DNA from: Rosa chinensis
Taxonomy: Eukaryota; Streptophyta; Magnoliopsida; Rosales; Rosaceae
Assembly (NCBI RefSeq): GCF_002994745.2
Contig: NC_037091.1
Coordinates: 38,190,112-38,254,111, forward strand
Length of the DNA stretch: 64,000 nucleotides
Direction of reading: 5' to 3'
This document shows positions 9,410 to 21,703 of the stretch, piece by piece; position 1 is the first letter of the stretch; every line of letters begins with the position of its first letter. Made by a program: the position numbers and the translations under genes. The notes under the pieces are model-generated. The model did no database searches, was not told the DNA's origin, and saw only the letters and a list, made by a program, of their open reading frames with translations.

Positions 9410-10377
9410 CAGTATAGGATATGTAGATGAAGATTAAGAGCAGAGAATAACTCACTGACTGACTTTCGAACACTCGGAAATAACTTACTGCAACTTCCAA
9501 TGCAAGTATGTAACAATAGTTGACCACAATAAGCTTAATCATAGTTAAGTATTGTATACTGTAACTTCCCCACTAACCTTTAGGTGGACAACCTTGGTAA
9601 GAAGAGAATTGAACTGAGAGCAGGGAGAGCCTTTAGTAAAGATATCTGCAAGCACTGGAAACATGCAGTAAATTGCCATAGCTCATTTAATATGCTAGTT
9701 CTTAAGTGGGAAGATGAGGAAACTAATTTGTTTCTTGGAGTTCACTGAAACTGATACACCTGCTCAGTTTATGATATTTCTTCTCGACCAAAGAAAAAGT
9801 TCGTGATATTTCTAACCTGAGGAACTAGCTTCCAAGAACCTTGTAACTGCAGCGAGCCAGTGACATGCTGCAGTTTCCTTAAGCATAGCCTGCTGTCATT
9901 GTAACTTAGATACAAAGAAAGCAGTGCCCTTCAGTTGGATATTCCTATCTTAGCTTTAGTGATCAGTTAAGATTGTTGCAAAACCACAGCAGGTCGTGCA
10001 GGAAGTACTTCTGAATATGGAGCCTTTTGTGACTGAGATGTAGATCTAACAAGAATAACCTGTAACTGAGAGTACATTCTCAATTTGCAAGATACGGCAA
10101 GGATTTATGCAACAAGTAACAGAGGGGACCTGACAAGGCAGACTCAGTTTAATTAAGAGTTGAGAGGATAATTACGTAAAGAACTATAGTAACATTGGAA
10201 AGGAAGAACACCTGAAACTAATTTGGAGGAAAAATTACCGGTGAAGTGGAAGCTGTATGGCTGAGGTTGAGCAAGGTCTTTAAAGTCGTGGACTGATTGA
10301 GCGGCCAAAGAAGCAGAATGAGAAACTGTTGAAAGAGAAAAAGGATTTGAGGGGCAAGGAAACTGAAAGAGGGTAAA
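9410..10377 (-). mobile_element. Antisense copia relic, 3' part
   Basis: On the minus strand around 9590-9650 it reads LADIFTKGSPCSQFNSLL, the conserved end of copia RNase H (ADxFTKxLP). A short polypurine-like GGGGAAG and AT-rich LTR-like sequence follow (9410-9570). The same relic occurs at 47100-47750, so the insertion predates the TNL duplication or hit both copies. The inner part (9660-10370) is too decayed to read. A solo LTR splits it at 10378. Confidence 0.6.
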
Positions 10378-12717
10378 TGATAGGAGCATTTTAATGCGAC
10401 ATTTTAACTGCATTTCCCTACATTTTCTGCGTTATTTCCTTAATAAAACTCTGTTTAGGAAAGTTTCCATTCTTCGATTGGGAAAGTTCCTATTTGTACA
10501 AAGTTTCTATTTTTGTAGTTTCTATTTTTCAGTCTAGGAAAGTTGCCATTTTTCAGTCTAGGAAAGTTGCCATTTTTCATTTTAGGAAAGTTTCTATTTT
10601 TCTTATTAGTTTCTATTTTCAGGACCTCCGAGCTAAAAAGTGGAAATGAACTCATAAATGGAAAGAGGAGCTTGCGAACACCAAGGGGAGCAAAGATGAA
10701 GAACAATGAGCCACAGAAATGAGCAGAAATGAAGAAAAGAAGTTTTCCTGCTTTAACCAGGAAACCCTGTCCAGAGAGGAAAGTTTGCCAGAACAAGACT
10801 CTTGAACCAACCAAGAGTGGAGATCGAATTAATGAAGTATATGGCATGAGGGAAGCTTCTTGAAGACTCTAGATGATGACATGGCATAGAGGTGACGCAT
10901 GGAGGCCCAAGAACTCTCAAGACTTGTTGGATTTTCGGCTAATTGGATAAAAGCCCACAAGAGCCCATGGAACTAGGGTTGTGACGCAAAAGTAAACCCT
11001 AGACATCATTGTTGCCGTGAAATCCTAAAGATAAACAAGGAAGTTGGCGTCAAAAATCAGAAATATAAAGGAGATTTTCTAGGGAGATTTTCTAGGGCTA
11101 TTTTTATGGAAATACATCAAGAGATAAACCCTAGAAGACTCCTAGCCGTCCAAGCCAAGAGAAAAAGGGGGGATTGCCGTGCAAACCCTAGAGAATTCGG
11201 CCAAGAGATAATGAAGAGAGAAACTAGGGTTTTGCCATGAGAAAAATCAGAAATTTCGATGGAGATTTCTTAGGGAGCTTTTAAAGGAAAGAGAATATGT
11301 GTTGAACACAAAAAGCTCTCAAAGGAGTCTAGATTCATCCCCCTATATTCTCTAAATATATTGTTGCCGAAATTGGTGAAGAAATCAGAAATTATCTCTA
11401 TATATTTCGGCCAAGATTATTAGGGAATTAAATGGAATTTTGTGATTGGTTGAACCACCTCATAGGGCTTATTTGGCAAGATATTATTGGAGGAAATTAT
11501 GAGGAATTTTCAGATTAATTCCATGAGGTTTACACGGCTTGGAGAGCAAGGAGGACGTCCCCTATATATTCTCCCCTTTTCTCAACGTCAAGGGTTCCTC
11601 TTCTTTTACAATTGACACTTTAGAAAAAAATCAGAAAAGTTCTTAGCATAGCCGTGAGTTCCTCCATCCTCTAGAGCAAGCTACGAGTTCAAGCAAGGCC
11701 AAGGGAGAAGAAGAATTGCCGTGAGCATCATCATCCACCACCATTCTTGAAGCTTGCTTTCGAGATTCAAGAGACCACAACGTTAATCATCCATCCCCAT
11801 CCTCATCCACGGTGTAATCCGATTCTCCTTTGTAACCTTTGCTTTGATTTCGTTGGTTTTGTTCTAGTTGACATATATGTTTGAACGAATATTAATTTCT
11901 GGAATTTTATGATTAATTGAGAATTTTCAGATTCATATATTGTGACTCGAGAGTTGCTTATGTGAGTTTGTTTAATTAAATTTGCGTTATAGATAACTTT
12001 TGTATTTTAATCTTATGTGGTTGCAAACACTTAGGGTTTTGATATGAATGGTGCTAGGTTTAAGAACATGAAATCGACTTTTCGTTTTGTGTAAACTTGA
12101 ATCAAAGTAGTAAAGGTTTTGTGCAAAAACCGAATTTAATTAAAGAGAATTGCAATTAGGTGGACTTTTCCATACTAAGTTGTACACTTGAGTTGATAGC
12201 CTTTCTCTATGTGTAATGCGTTAAACATGACATGATTGACTAGCTTTCTAGTGTTTGATTGCATGTTTGATAGGATTAATCTAGGTGCTTTCGCTTAGGT
12301 TAATTAGCATTGAAAAGTAAAAAAATGGGAATTCATTTGCTTTCGAATGTTTCACATGATCAACTCCTTTCTCATGACTTAGATAAACAATATTAGGGTT
12401 TGAATCAATTTTAATCATAAGTTTCGGTTTTGATCTTTGTTCTCTCATTCCATCTTTGTATTTATGTTTTTGCATTTTAATTCTTTTGTTTACTTAATTT
12501 ATTTTCAAAATCCAAAAACAAAATCCCCCCGTTTTCGTAAATAATGTTTATACTTGTGAATATCTTTGTGAATATTATACTTTGTTTTAATTTTAATTGT
12601 TTAATTGTTTGACAATGACAGGTGTACCCTCAATCCCCGGAATAGAACGATCCCTATTTGCTTATACTACTAACGATATTTCCAGGGTTAAATTATGCGC
12701 TTGAAGCAAGCGCATCA
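10378..12717 (+). mobile_element. 2.34-kb solo LTR (gypsy-like)
   Basis: It starts TGATAGGAGC and ends GCGCATCA, with an exact 5-bp TSD, GTAAA (10373-10377 and 12718-12722). No internal domain or second LTR is present, so it is a solo LTR left by recombination. It has repeats of a GGAAAGTTGCCATTTTTC type (10460-10620), a TATA-like CCTATATATTCTC near 11555 and no significant ORF. The start and end resemble long LTRs of plant Ty3/gypsy elements. It sits in the copia relic that is itself in the TNL cluster. Confidence 0.8.
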
Positions 12718-12722
12718 GTAAA

Positions 12723-13400
12723 TCCATTGCAACTCTTACATCGAAATGCAAAATTAGTCATGTGAAAAGATTAAGGAGGCAGTATATCCTTTCTTGCAGC
12801 ATATTTGTCTTTCAAGTGTACTTGAAGAAGCGTAAGTGTTAGGCAAGTCTTCTGAAAACAGTGCTGGGCTATGGACCATGCTTAAAATTTGAAATGAAAC
12901 AGTGGTAGGTGAATCTTAAATGCTAAAACTATGTTTATTCTTGAAGTTACAATTATTGTGGAATCTCCTGCCATTGTTGGAAGGGTCAACAGTTCTGCCT
13001 ACATTGTAAAAATGATTACCATTATTCCAATTTGAGGATTGTGATTTCTGTGATCATCATTGCAGATATTATGTCAGTGAGAGGACATAGGCAATCATTA
13101 AAGACATTGGAGGAAGTTGCAACTTCTGAAAATCTGATCAGTTATTGATTCTCCAGCAAGGAATTGGGAACACAATTCTTGCATAGACATTGGTTTATTC
13201 CTAGCTCTGATGACTGTTTTGATAGTATCATAGCAGGACGAAAAACCATTGAGAGCTAAGAGGATGATTCTTCATCAGTGATATTAAATTCAACAGAAGC
13301 TAACTGATCCTTTTGGGATTTGGATTGGAGCCAACTCTATATTGGATTGAAGACCCAGATTAGTTATGTCCTAACTAAGGACCTTGTAGTATGATATTGA
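12723..13400 (-). mobile_element. Antisense copia relic, continued
   Basis: This continues the relic right of the solo LTR. The stretch GTGTACTTGAAGAAGC ... GCTATGGACCATGCTTA (about 12815-12885) matches 47895-47960 in the second relic, and CCTGCCATTGT (12968) matches 48051. It is heavily decayed, with no domain readable. Confidence 0.45.
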
Positions 13401-13500
13401 ATTCAACAAGTAACTTTTTTGACCTAATTTTGGTCAAACAGTAACACATGAATTTAACTTTGACTGCTTCTTTTGTTAATCCTATTGCATTTTTATATCA

Positions 13501-15190
13501 GGGAACAGCTAATATTACAGGCATCAAGGTGCAGCTGCTTGAATCTGATGTGATATGCTTAAGTGGTACAACATTCTTTAACATGCAAAATCTTAGACTT
13601 TTTATAAACCGACATATGGGCACTTTTCTGGAGTTGTTGATTATCTCCCGAACAGCTTGAGAGTCATTGATTGGCCAAATTGTTCTTTACAATCCCTGCC
13701 ATCCAATTTTAATCCAAGGAAACTTGCTTTGCTCAATATTCCTAGGAGTCACATCACAGGATTGGGGGAGGGATTTAAGGTTATTTTAATCTTTTGCATT
13801 CATTATTATTCTCTAGGCCTTTTATTTTTCCCTTGAACTTTATGATCTGATCCTCTCCAATTTTTTCAAATTGTTTTGGCACACAGGTTCTCACGAATCT
13901 GACATCCATAAATTTAAGTGGCTGTAAATACCTAACGAAAGTCTGGGACTTATCTGGAATCCCAACCTTGAAGAGGTTGGATCTAACTGGCTGTACAAGT
14001 TTAATAGAGGTTCATCCTTCTGTTGGATTCCTTGATAAACTTGTTACCTTGGAACTTGATAGATGCTCTAGCCTTACATATTTCCCAACAAGAGTTAGCT
14101 GGAAATCCCTGAGTTGGATTTCTTTTCGTAGTTGCAAATGGCTTGAGAATTTTGTAGAAATTGTGGACAAGATGGAGTCTGTAAGTAAATATTTCAGTCT
14201 ATGTGGAAGTGCCATAAAAGATGTGCCTTCATGGATTGGGTATCTTACATGTTTAGAATCATTGGATGCATCTGGAACTCGCATTAAAGAATTGCCGCCT
14301 TCAGTTGGAAATCTCTCCGGGCTTGAAAGGCTAAGTCTAGATAGATGTGGAAGCCTTACAAATCTGCCACACAGTATTTATGGAGTTGAAACATCATCAA
14401 TCTCTTGATCTCTCTTGGTGCCCAAAACTGGTTACATTTCCAAATAGGGTGAGGTCTGAAGTTTCATCTAGTGCAGAATCACTTCCTTTGGTGCTTCCAA
14501 CTAACTCAAACATTTTAGATGATGATCGTGGTTTATTACTGTTTCCGGAGCTAGAAGATCTACAATTTGAAGAATGCAATTTAGCATCAGTCTCTGGTTT
14601 TCTTGCGAGTCTTGACTGCTCATCCATCATAAAGCAACTGAATCTCAGGAAGCATTCTTGTTAGTCTTCCCGTATGTATTAGCAAATTTGTGAAGCTTTG
14701 GTTTCTTAACTTGCTGGTTGCAAGAATCTACAGGAAATTTTAGAACTTCCACCAAATATTGAGTGGATAATTGTGGGTAGTTGTGTATCATTGGAAAGAT
14801 TTTCAACATTGTCAAAGATAGTGGAACTAAAAGACACTCTAGGCTTTAGATGGATGGACGTCTAATTGCTGCAGCATTCTTTGAGAATTTGGGCTATGAC
14901 GAAATCGTGTCAAAGATGGTAAATGTATTAGTGAATGAGGTCCTCTCTCTCTCTACCATTTTTGTGACAAAATCATCAGCTCATGTGTGGCCGGATCATA
15001 TTCCTTTATCAGATCAGATGAAGCCAGAGGTGGATAGAAAGAGTGATCAATTCATGCCTTATATCTTCGAATTAATTTTTCATGTTACCGCGGCAAAGGG
15101 TTGCTCTTCAAAAGCTGTGGGATACGCTTGGGCAATATGCAAGAGGATAGTGATGAAGATGATGATCACGGACCCACTGAAGACTTGAAA
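13501..15190 (+). pseudogene. TNL relic B, LRR and C-terminal exons
   Basis: Exon 13501-13779 reads GTANITGIKVQLLE, then after a frameshift near 13618 DYLPNSLRVIDWPNCSLQSL and LLNIPRSHITGLGEGFK, the typical first LRR exon of a TNL. After a normal GT/AG intron, the exon from 13887 reads repeated LRR units (LTSINLSGCKYL, LKRLDLTGCTSLIEV, LERLSLDRCGSLTNLP), breaks near 14390, and continues as LSWCPKLVTFPNRV and a FPELEDLQFEECNL unit to 14660. A post-LRR part (ELPPNIEWI near 14745; 14850-15188) follows with several stops. The product would be a nucleotide-binding immune receptor. With no NB-ARC exon and many frameshifts it is a pseudogene. Confidence 0.8.
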
Positions 15191-15703
15191 GATGAGGGCT
15201 GCTGCACCATTAATAACGAAGATTATGAAGAAGCCACTCTAATGAAAGTGATGGCGATGAAGACTTAATGGAATGACTGACCAGACTTCACTCATAGATT
15301 ATTATGATTGCTTTAGACCCTGATTTTGTCATAATTCCATTGTTGCACCGCAGGTAAGAATCTTCTGTTTAAATATTTACTGTTAGGGGGTTGATTTTAA
15401 TTTACTAGGATCTGTCATCTTTCCTTACTATAACCTTTGTTTTGCTAATTTATTAATGACTGCTCCAAACTTATATTTGATTAAGTTTCTTTAGTCTTTT
15501 CGCCGCTCTCAGTAAAGCAATACACTTTCATAAACATGTCGCTAAGGCACTTCATTTTTCTGCCTATTTTTCTATCAACCTAAAGTTGAGTTTAGTTTAT
15601 GGTAATAAGATTCAGTGAGTGTCTGATGTCCTTTTGCCACTCCGTCCTGGTAAGGTTGGTACAATTAATATATATTGGGGCTCTTCATTATTGCCTAGTA
15701 TAT
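15191..15703 (+). pseudogene. TNL relic B, 3' end
   Basis: The acidic tail (GAAGATGATG repeats) and the CTGCTGCACCATTAAT string at 15200-15215, through CACCGCAGGTAAGAATC at 15345-15362, match 26970-27140 next to another TNL 3' end. AGGTAAGA looks like a donor site of a 3' UTR intron in both. Confidence 0.5.
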
Positions 15704-15720
15704 TCTACATTTTCTATCTT

Positions 15721-16835
15721 TTTTTTTTTTTTTGAAAAAAAAGGCTGGTGCGGCTGCCCTCAAGCCTTGATTAATGAAACAGTCGAATACAAGGGAGGGA
15801 CATTGAGCCTAAACCCCTGATTACAATATGCACTTAGAGTACATCCTGAAATAATATCATGAAACTCTACTAAACACTTATATTCAAACAGGCACATACT
15901 AGCAAAGAACGCACTCCAGACGGCTCTATTTGCTTCGCAGCGGTGACACAATGGAAAGATAACTCAATCTGCAACTCGAATACAGCATAACATAATTTCC
16001 ATAATCACAGCTTTCCCACCATGTTGCCATTGAAAAATATATCCAGTGACACTTAGTCTCACCCTGCCACTAGGAGGTAGCGACCATTTGACGAAGCAAG
16101 GAACTCGCCGCCTACCTAGAGCAGACAAGGTACTTTGAGTGCACCCACAGGCAAAAGGCCCGACTAGCTCTACACAACATATGCAGAGACTTATTACTCG
16201 CAAAACGCGCAATAAAACTAAACAACATAAAAGAATAAAAACTATAAAGAAAATAGTAGCCTGGTTTGAGCCCAAGTAGAGGGCCCAAGCCCAAGCCCTA
16301 GAAGCAAGGATAGCCCAGCCAACATGCCAGGCCCAACCCAGCTCTGGTACATCCCCGCAGAGAAGCCGCAGCACCTGTCGCAACACCACCTGCAAAGACG
16401 CCACCAGCAGCCTCCTGTCAACCCTGTCGCCACCAGCCCAGCCATCCTCCATCTCGAGATCGGATCTGGAAACAATGATAATGCCAACCCAGATCCGCCA
16501 AGCACCCTTCGACACCACCCTCGCAGCAGCCCAGAACCCGACCCAACTAGTGCCAAAACCCAGCGACGACGTCCTCAGCAACCAACCACTCCCACCAGAA
16601 CTAGATCTTTGCCCAACAGTGACCATGAGCTCCTCCTCCACCTTCCTTAATTCGCGGCGGCCCAGGTCGAACCCCCTACAAATGAGGACACCACTACCTC
16701 CACCGTCGTAGGCGGAACAACACATCCCGTCCGACGACAGAGCCCCTAGGGCACGCCGCCGGACGGAGAAGGGGGACTTTTATCGAAACCCTAGAGAGAG
16801 AGACGAGAGGTTTTAATAAAAAAAATCAAGAACTC
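15721..16835 (-). mobile_element. LINE-type retroposon, 1.1 kb, 17-bp TSD
   Basis: It ends in poly(T) on the plus strand at 15721 (a poly(A) tail on the minus strand). The start on the minus strand is AACCTCTCGTCTCTCTCTCT and AGGGTTTCG near 16780-16815, like plant L1 5' ends. The exact direct repeats TCTACATTTTCTATCTT (15704-15720 and 16836-16852) are the TSD. It is much shorter than a full LINE and lacks RT, so it is internally deleted or a parasite of LINE machinery. Confidence 0.8.
15964..16725 (-). CDS. ORF inside the LINE-type retroposon
   Basis: A 253-codon frame rich in Gly, Arg, Trp and Leu, starting MCCSAYDGGGSGVL. The first ~40 residues (RRELRKVEEEL) look like the start of a LINE ORF1-type or 5' region product. 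The rest shows no domain I recognise, and a hydrophobic run (ATIFFIVFILLCCLVLL) sits near residues 155-170. The frame may be fortuitous in GC-rich transposon sequence. No RNase H or RT motif. Confidence 0.3.
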   Translation of the reverse strand: MCCSAYDGGGSGVLICRGFDLGRRELRKVEEELMVTVGQRSSSGGSGWLLRTSSLGFGTSWVGFWAAARVVSKGAWRIWVGIIIVSRSDLEMEDGWAGGDRVDRRLLVASLQVVLRQVLRLLCGDVPELGWAWHVGWAILASRAWAWALYLGSNQATIFFIVFILLCCLVLLRVLRVISLCICCVELVGPFACGCTQSTLSALGRRRVPCFVKWSLPPSGRVRLSVTGYIFQWQHGGKAVIMEIMLCCIRVAD

Positions 16836-16852
16836 TCTACATTTTCTATCTT

Positions 16853-19277
16853 TAAGGAACTGTTAATGTCAAAATCAATGCATGAGCTTATATTTCATGA
16901 GTATAAGTAAACTCGAACCTCTAAATAATTTTAAAAGTTGAAATCATACCATAGATCAGAGCTCATACTAGATCTATTGATTCTTAAGGATAAGACTTCA
17001 TATATCTTATAAAATTCATGAGTGTATTTGCATATATTATTTTTTTATACCCTTGAAGTAATAATATTCCTTGAAATGCTAATTATGTGGTTATATTGAT
17101 TTATTTAAAATTGGGATGAGTTTATGTAGAACAGCCAGTTAACGGAGTTTTCACCTTTGCACATAAAGACCTACAATTGTTTGCATTAACACTATAGATA
17201 AGTTGTAGTTAACTAAAGACTATTTTTCTCAGCGAAGCTAAAGAATAAAGGAAGCATGTTTGCTCATTTGAGTATCAACTATTAATTGAAGTTTTTGCGA
17301 GACTAAATTCATTAACAAAAGGGGCATATACCTTATTTTGTGAACTGTGATATTTGATTTTCTAGTTTTGTTTGAGCTGTTTCAATGTCTTCAATGAAAT
17401 GGTTATTAACTACCATATACTCTTAAGTAGGTTTCGTGCATTGCCTGTTTAGAAGCGTGAATAAGGTGAAAGACGTTTGATCAGTTTGCTCATTGTTACC
17501 TGCATATATAACTATTTCATGGATGTGCGCAATTGCATATGGTTTCTTGCTCATTCTTCTCAGGTTGATCAATCTGTGCATTGTAATGCTTGGTTCTTTG
17601 CAACTAATAAATTTAGGCCTGACCTTATGACTCTCTTGTAATTTGGTCTTGGGTTGCTTATTTTTAGCTTTCTGGGTTCTATCACTTCATTTGATGGAAG
17701 CTGATTTGCATTTTCTGCTTTGTTTTGAGTTATATACATGTAAGAAGTGTAAATAATTTGTAAATGCAAATATAACTAATGAGCCAAAATGTTTGCATGA
17801 TCATCTATATAGTTTATGCCTGTTGTGTTTCTATCATCTACATGTCAAGTTATTAGTAGCTATCAGAAGTACGTGCAAGCAATCATTGCTTATTATAAAA
17901 GACAATATGCATGATTTCATTCGCATATAAATCTAAATGTCTTTAGTAGATGATGACTGATCTTGATACCTCCAAGCTATATGTATGAAGAATTGTTGGT
18001 TGGTTCGTGCAAGTTACAGTTAAATACTGATTGATCATCAACTAATCATTCTCTTTGACATGAATGCCTATAAGGATTGGTGGGAATTCTAAAGTTACAA
18101 AAAATTTCTTAAAGGGGGAGAAAGTGTTGATAATTTAGCTGTTTGTTTATAGTAAATTTTTATTTTACATCTGTTTTGCTTTTGGCTGATGAAATTAAAT
18201 GCAAGTAGCTAGTGTGTGTTGGGACTATATTAAATTCTCTACATACTATATAAAGCAGATATTTATGTTTATCACCTTATGCCTAACATAGTGTATCAAT
18301 CAGTCAAATTTTTACTTGCTGTTGACTGTGCTAAGGTATGTAGCTGTTAGCCTGTTAAGTGGTTATTAGTCTGTGTATCATGCTTAGTCCTAATTGATGG
18401 GACTATTAATTACTTTCTTTGGCTTTGATATATAATTTGCCTAAATTCCAAACTGAGATAAGAACAAAAAATCTCCATTTGCAATTTAGTATATGCATCA
18501 TGCAATGTCTCTTGTTTAAGTTTGATACCGAGGACTACAGCGGCCAACAATCATCTTTCATGTTCATTTGGATGAATTGATATGACTAGAGTCCAGATAA
18601 ATTTGATTCTTTTGATAAGTGGGAGCACTATTTTTCTTACAGCTTTAATTTTTAGTTGTGCTTTAAATTATTTTGCTACAACCTTATATTCAGTTTATAA
18701 TATATATATGCTTTCGCGTTTATATATTCATAATGTTAGCCTTTTGAAGTTCCTATTCAGTGCTTTATTTCAGCAAGTTTGACTTAGGTTGTTGTGTTTT
18801 GTGTTCTGCATATTGTTAATTTACTTGAGTAATAAAGTTATTTTCAATGCCCTAGCATTATTTGCAGATACAGATTGACATACATGTTGATCAACTTGTG
18901 TCAGCTTCTAATTTTGAAGCCTTCTAATGTAGATTCTACTTTTATAGAATTCTTAAGATGGACCATATATGTACTTAAGTTAAAATTTACATTATAAGCA
19001 TATTTACTTTCATGTACACTTAATTGCTTCCGTGATTTATGAGTTGTTGTACCATGATTGTGAGGTGCTGGTGTTTTGTTAAACATCTGTTTTCTCATAG
19101 TTTGATATGATGAATCATAAATTGACTGAGCTTTAGGATGAATTATGAATTTCTGACTTGTCTGTGCGCGCACTTCATACTTACTAAATTTGACGCAGTA
19201 TCATTCTTGTTGCTTTGAGAATTGATAGTTTAAGTGGGAGACTGAAAGATTAATGTGGACTTATCAATAATCAATAA
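16853..19277. other. Intergenic, no gene recognised
   Basis: AT-rich sequence with only short reading frames. A purine tract AAAGGGGGAGAAAG followed by TGTTGATAATTT (18111-18138) could mark the start of a copia 3' LTR, but no RNase H end precedes it and no partner LTR is visible. A possible continuation lies right of the MULE (26573-26810). Confidence 0.4.
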
Positions 19278-20407
19278 TAAGGAATAGGATTAAATTTTGT
19301 TTAGTCCATGTACTCTGCCTCCAAAATCATTTCAATCCCTGACATTTCAATTTAATCTATAAAGTCCCTGACCTCACAATTTCCATCCAATTAGTCCATT
19401 CCGTTAGGGTTCACTACACCAATAACTTAAACACACAACACTTTTTGCACAACGAAAAAAAAAAAGTGAATCACACAACACGTTTACAAAACTTGCGTTG
19501 TATAAGGTGGTTAAAATTCTGAACTTTTTAGCTAGTAGATCATTGCACAACAGTTATAAGAATAGTTCGTTGTGTGAATGAAGAAAAAAATAGCGGCAGA
19601 TTTCCCCCTTAGCCTAACTCAAATTTGGCTCTAAATTGGTGCTCCAAAGGACAACAGAATAGTTATATCTGTTGTATGAGTGTAGCTTGTAAAATGCCAT
19701 ACAACAGTTTTTGTTTATGTGTTGTATGATCTAGGAAGATATATTGGGAGGTTTGGATCTGCCTCCAAATGCTGCTCATTTCCCACCCAAATTGAAATTT
19801 TGATTGCATACAGCGGGAGCTTCCCCGCCTTGCTGCCTCAGCTCAAATTTAATGTGTGTAGAATTAGACGACAGAACTTCACTCATGTGTTGTTTGATTC
19901 ATGAATACAAAATAAAAAGAGCAGACTGCTCGGCCTTTGACAACTTAATTAAGTTAAGGCTAGCAACTTGGTTTCCCTCTTCATTTATTTCCAGTACTTC
20001 AAAACACAATGAAAACGTAATTTCTTCATCAGTCTTCTTTTCTCCCCGAAACACAAGTACCTTCTTCTTCATCAACAGCCAACCTTCGTCCAACTCAAAA
20101 GAAAATCCCTTATCCAATCGAAGCGCTCAATGGATTTCACCTTCTCTCCAGTGAAACCTGCATCCCTCAGATCCCTAATTGTCAACTCCTCAACTGATTC
20201 ACCACTCCCTCGTACTCCACTGAAACCCTAACTCGCTCTCTCCAACTCATTCGCGAGCCCCTCATACACCACCGCACTCCAACACAATTCCAGCTTTGTG
20301 GCCTTAGCCTATCCTTTTTAGATTGCGCCCTTATGTTCATCTCTCTCAGATCTCAACTCCATCCCCTAATTTTTCCCCGGCGGTTATTTCTCTCCCAATT
20401 CAGAATA

Positions 20408-20933
20408 ATGGCGAAGCAATCTGAAGCCAGAAATAAGAGAATCTGGGCCAGGGCACCTCATCCAGATCGCCTTCCTCATCAACAAGTATCTCTCCGATAA
20501 CAGGCTACATCTAAGCCTGCTTCATTTTCCAAACTGAAGCCTCCTCGCTCTTCTCCTAGTCTTCGATTCGAGAGGTACCCATTTCTTTTTTCCCAATCAA
20601 TTTAGACTAAAATCTTTTAAAAAAAAAAAAAAATTATAATTCAATGTTTTTAATTTTGGGTGTTTAATTTGTTTTGGGTGTTAAAGAGCTTGCTGAGTTT
20701 GTCTGAGATTTTGATCAAGTACATAGCATTGAAGGAGCAGAAAGTGTTGGACCATGAGAAGGTTCAAGTGGAGCAACAGAAGACCAAGGTTCAGAAGTTG
20801 TTGAATGGGTTGCAGAACTCAATAAACGTTTACAATGCCAGTGGAAACCCCCAAATCTCCAAAGTTTTGAATGCGGCACCGAAACAAATGCACATGGCTC
20901 CTCAGTCTAGCCTATCTAATGGGTCTTCTACAG
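20408..20933 (+). pseudogene. Captured LisH-like gene fragment
   Basis: Exon 1 (20408-20574) starts MAKQSEARNKRIWAR and, after a frame change, reads a LIxIAFLINKYLSDNRLHL string that resembles the LisH-type start of a small plant protein. It ends at AG|GTACCC. Exon 2 (about 20685-20933) reads SLLSLSEILIKYIALKEQKV and then a coiled coil (VQVEQQKTKVQKLLNGLQNS), ending at CAG|GTACAA. The identity is from memory of an uncharacterised plant family and is tentative. Exon and intron layout shows DNA-level capture, not retroposition. Confidence 0.5.
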
Positions 20934-21703
20934 GTACAATCCTAACCCCATTTGCTTGTATTTGAGAAAATTTGATTGAATTGAGAATATAGATGATGTT
21001 GATTCGGGCATTCGAGAGCTAAAAAGTACCAATTGAACTTGTAGATGCTTCATTTATGCATAAAGAACCTATTTGAACCCATTGATAATCAAATAACATA
21101 ATTTTACAAATCCGGAAGTTACTATCTGTCACTTGGTGACTTGGCTGAGAACTTGAATTTCCATATTACTGGATAGTTGTCGTATTAGGCCAGGAAATAT
21201 GAAAGTAACATTTCTTGAAGTTTAGTTATGTTTAGTCTCAACAAATTTAATGAGGCAAAGAAGTTTGAGTGAAATTTCACTGCATTCATTTGTTTTTGTG
21301 CCTTGTTTTCATCAATTTGTTTGTTGTTACCAAATAATTTGGAAAAGGGCAATAATTTCCGAAACAAGAAGAGGAAAAACGCCTGGTAACATGAAACCAT
21401 AAATGTAGTACTTGGTAGGGATGACAGTGAAGATTAACCTAAGTTTACTCTTTGATAACATATCAACGTAAGAACCATGAATTAGTGAATCCAAAATTGT
21501 TCTTGCAATGAGTCACATGAATATAAGAAATAGAGGGATTGGTTACTAGTTAGTGAGACTTCCTGTATAACATATGTATAAATGGTGATTATTGTAATAG
21601 CTCAAAATTTAGTCTTGACTTAATCAACCCCGTTGTGAATCTGTTATCTCAATGTTTAAAGCAAATTAGCTAGTATACTAGTTCCATGCTTCCTGTCAAC
21701 ATG

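Noticed and set aside
16242..16711. Plus- and minus-strand frames in the LINE-type retroposon
   Set aside because: Shadows of the GC-rich 253-codon frame with no independent evidence.
18127..19286. Copia LTR start after a purine tract
   Set aside because: No RNase H end, no matching LTR, no TSD; kept only as a remark.
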